Shown one piece after another: positions 4,957-6,262 of a DNA stretch of 6,262 nucleotides. The translations under genes were made by a program, and so were the position numbers. Source of the stretch: JBEVNX01 sp040507895 (GTDB lineage Bacteria; Desulfobacterota; Binatia; JACPRU01); assembly GCA_040507895.1 (NCBI GenBank), contig JBEVNX010000184.1, forward strand, positions 1 to 6,262, written 5' to 3'. The notes beneath the pieces are model-generated. The model made no database searches. It was not told the origin of the DNA and was given only the letters and a program-made list of their open reading frames with translations. How positions within the stretch are numbered: position 1 is the first letter of the stretch; the number at the start of each line of letters is the position of its first letter.

Positions 4957-6262
4957 TCAGCGACCCGCGCGTGTCGCGAGGACTCGAGAGAGGAACCCCG
5001 CCGCGTTTCCCAGATAGCACTCCGGGTCGAGGAGGCGATCGAGATCGCCGGGATCGATCCGCTCCGCGATTGTCGGGTCGTCCCGGAGCACGGCGCCGAA
5101 GCTTCCCCCCTCGGTTCGAGCGCGGCGGACCGCCGCTTCGATCAATGCCCGCGCTTCGGGCCGCCCGATCTTCCCGGCCAGTGCGACCATCACCGCCTCG
5201 GCCATGACGAGCCCCTGGCTGCGATCGAGATTCTCTCGCATCCGCGTCGCGTCGATCTCGAGGCCATCGCACGTCTCCCCCATGGCTCGAGCCGAGCCCG
5301 CGACCAAGCCGAAGATCTCGGGGATCGTCTCCCATTCGGCCTGCCAGCCGCCGAGCCCGCGCTCGTGCTCTTGCGGCATGGCCGCGAGGAGCGTCGCGAC
5401 CAGGCCGGGCACGCGCGCCGCGGCAGCGAGCGCGACGCTGCAGCCGACTGGATTGCGCTTCTGCGGCATCGCCGACGACCGCCCCTTGCCGCCTTCACCC
5501 GCTTCGCGCAGCTCCCCGACCTCGCTCTGCATCATCAGTGAAACGTCGCGGGCGAGCTTGCCAAGAGCGCCCGCCACGAGTGCCAGCGCGCCCGCCACAT
5601 CGCAAAGCCGGTCGCGGTGACCATGCCAGGGAAGATCGGGGAGAGCGAGCCCGAGCTCGTGCGCGAGGGTTGGGGCGACCTCCAGACCGCGGCCACCGAG
5701 TGACGCGAGCGTGCCGGCGGCGCCGCCGAACTGGAGCACCCGCGCGCCGTCGATCGCCTCGGCGAGGCGGCGGCGCACCCGCATCAAGGCAGACAGCCAG
5801 CCCGCGGCCTTCAATCCGAACGTGATCGGAACGGCATGCTGGAGGAGCGTTCGCCCGACCATGACGGTGGCCGCATGCTCCTCCGCGAGCTTCGCGAGCG
5901 TTCGCTCGAGGCGGTCGAGATCCGAATCGAGGAGGGGGTAGGCGCCGCGAATCTGCAGCACGAGCCCGGTGTCGATGGCGTCCTGACTGGTTGCGCCCCA
6001 GTGCACGAAGCGCGCGGCATTGCCGTCGTGCCGCGCGACCTCGGCGGTCAGCGCCTCCACCATCGGGATCGCCGGATTGCCGGCCTGGGCGGCCGCGGCG
6101 CTCAACGTGGAGACGTCGTAGGCGGCAGCATCGCAGGCGGCGGCTATCGCCGCCGCTGATTGGCGGGGAAGGATGCCGTGCTCGGCCTCCGCTCGCGCCA
6201 GGGCGGCCTCGAAGTCGAGCATGCCCTGAAGGCGCGCTCGATCGTCGAATGCCGCCGCCATC
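4957..6262 (-). CDS. pcaB: 3-carboxy-cis,cis-muconate cycloisomerase (5' end beyond window)
   Basis: PcaB converts 3-carboxy-cis,cis-muconate to gamma-carboxymuconolactone in the protocatechuate branch of the beta-ketoadipate pathway and is cytoplasmic. It belongs to the fumarase/aspartase/argininosuccinate lyase superfamily. Counting from the Met at 6261, the visible 434 residues contain FDDRARLQGMLDFEAALARA (5-24), the conserved HWGATSQDAIDTG (87-99), the superfamily signature S-S-A-M-P-Q-K-R-N-P (262-271) and a C-terminal YLGNA (416-420), a combination typical of PcaB rather than of PurB or ArgH. The Met at 6261 is probably internal: family members have some 15-20 residues before the FxDRA stretch, so the true start lies outside the window. 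The stop is at 4957-4959. No other pca gene is visible; they may lie upstream beyond the right edge. Confidence 0.88.
   Translation of the reverse strand, partial: MAAAFDDRARLQGMLDFEAALARAEAEHGILPRQSAAAIAAACDAAAYDVSTLSAAAAQAGNPAIPMVEALTAEVARHDGNAARFVHWGATSQDAIDTGLVLQIRGAYPLLDSDLDRLERTLAKLAEEHAATVMVGRTLLQHAVPITFGLKAAGWLSALMRVRRRLAEAIDGARVLQFGGAAGTLASLGGRGLEVAPTLAHELGLALPDLPWHGHRDRLCDVAGALALVAGALGKLARDVSLMMQSEVGELREAGEGGKGRSSAMPQKRNPVGCSVALAAAARVPGLVATLLAAMPQEHERGLGGWQAEWETIPEIFGLVAGSARAMGETCDGLEIDATRMRENLDRSQGLVMAEAVMVALAGKIGRPEARALIEAAVRRARTEGGSFGAVLRDDPTIAERIDPGDLDRLLDPECYLGNAAGFLSRVLATRAGR

Noticed and set aside
4823..5017. 64-codon plus-strand frame over the pcaB 3' end
   Set aside because: Overlaps the pcaB stop region antisense, Arg/Pro-rich, no domain or ribosome binding site.

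Overview
This window comes from a GC-rich, Gram-negative bacterium. The evidence is an outer-membrane porin, two exported methionine sulfoxide reductases (one with a Tat-type leader) and protocatechuate-pathway chemistry. The codon and protein style suggests a proteobacterium or a relative, possibly delta-like or Binatia-like, but the sequence does not fix the phylum. No tRNA, rRNA, CRISPR array, insertion sequence or attachment site was seen.

Left part (1-870): a minus-strand gene, cut by the window edge, encodes the N-terminus of a porin-like outer-membrane protein (signal peptide, coiled coil, Pro/Ala-rich linker, start of a barrel). Next to it, on the plus strand, lies a short stretch (about 596-844) that reads as the C-terminal part of an OprO/OprP-type porin with no N-terminal half. 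It is probably a decayed remnant. It contains a perfect 9-bp-stem hairpin and ends in the promoter of the next gene.

Centre (871-3895): four plus-strand genes form two tightly coupled pairs. The first pair is an Rrf2-family regulator with a likely Fe-S cysteine cluster and an FAD/NAD(P)H oxidoreductase related to NDH-2, overlapping by ATGA. The second pair is a Tat-exported MsrB and a Sec-exported MsrA, also overlapping by ATGA. About 156 bp without an obvious terminator separates the pairs. The regulator's start codon sits inside a 29-bp near-perfect inverted repeat whose core, GACTAATATAGTC, fits the core of the IscR type-1 operator. The repeat also covers the best -10 box, which predicts an autoregulated and essentially leaderless transcript. 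Together this looks like a redox-responsive unit: sense Fe-S or redox damage, move electrons, and repair oxidised methionines outside the cytoplasm.

Right part (3896-6262): two minus-strand genes. One encodes an unrecognised 252-aa protein with two membrane segments, a coiled coil and a probable periplasmic C-terminal domain. The other is pcaB (3-carboxy-cis,cis-muconate cycloisomerase, protocatechuate branch of the beta-ketoadipate pathway), whose first residues lie beyond the window edge. The 239 bp between them hold only small hairpins and no convincing gene.
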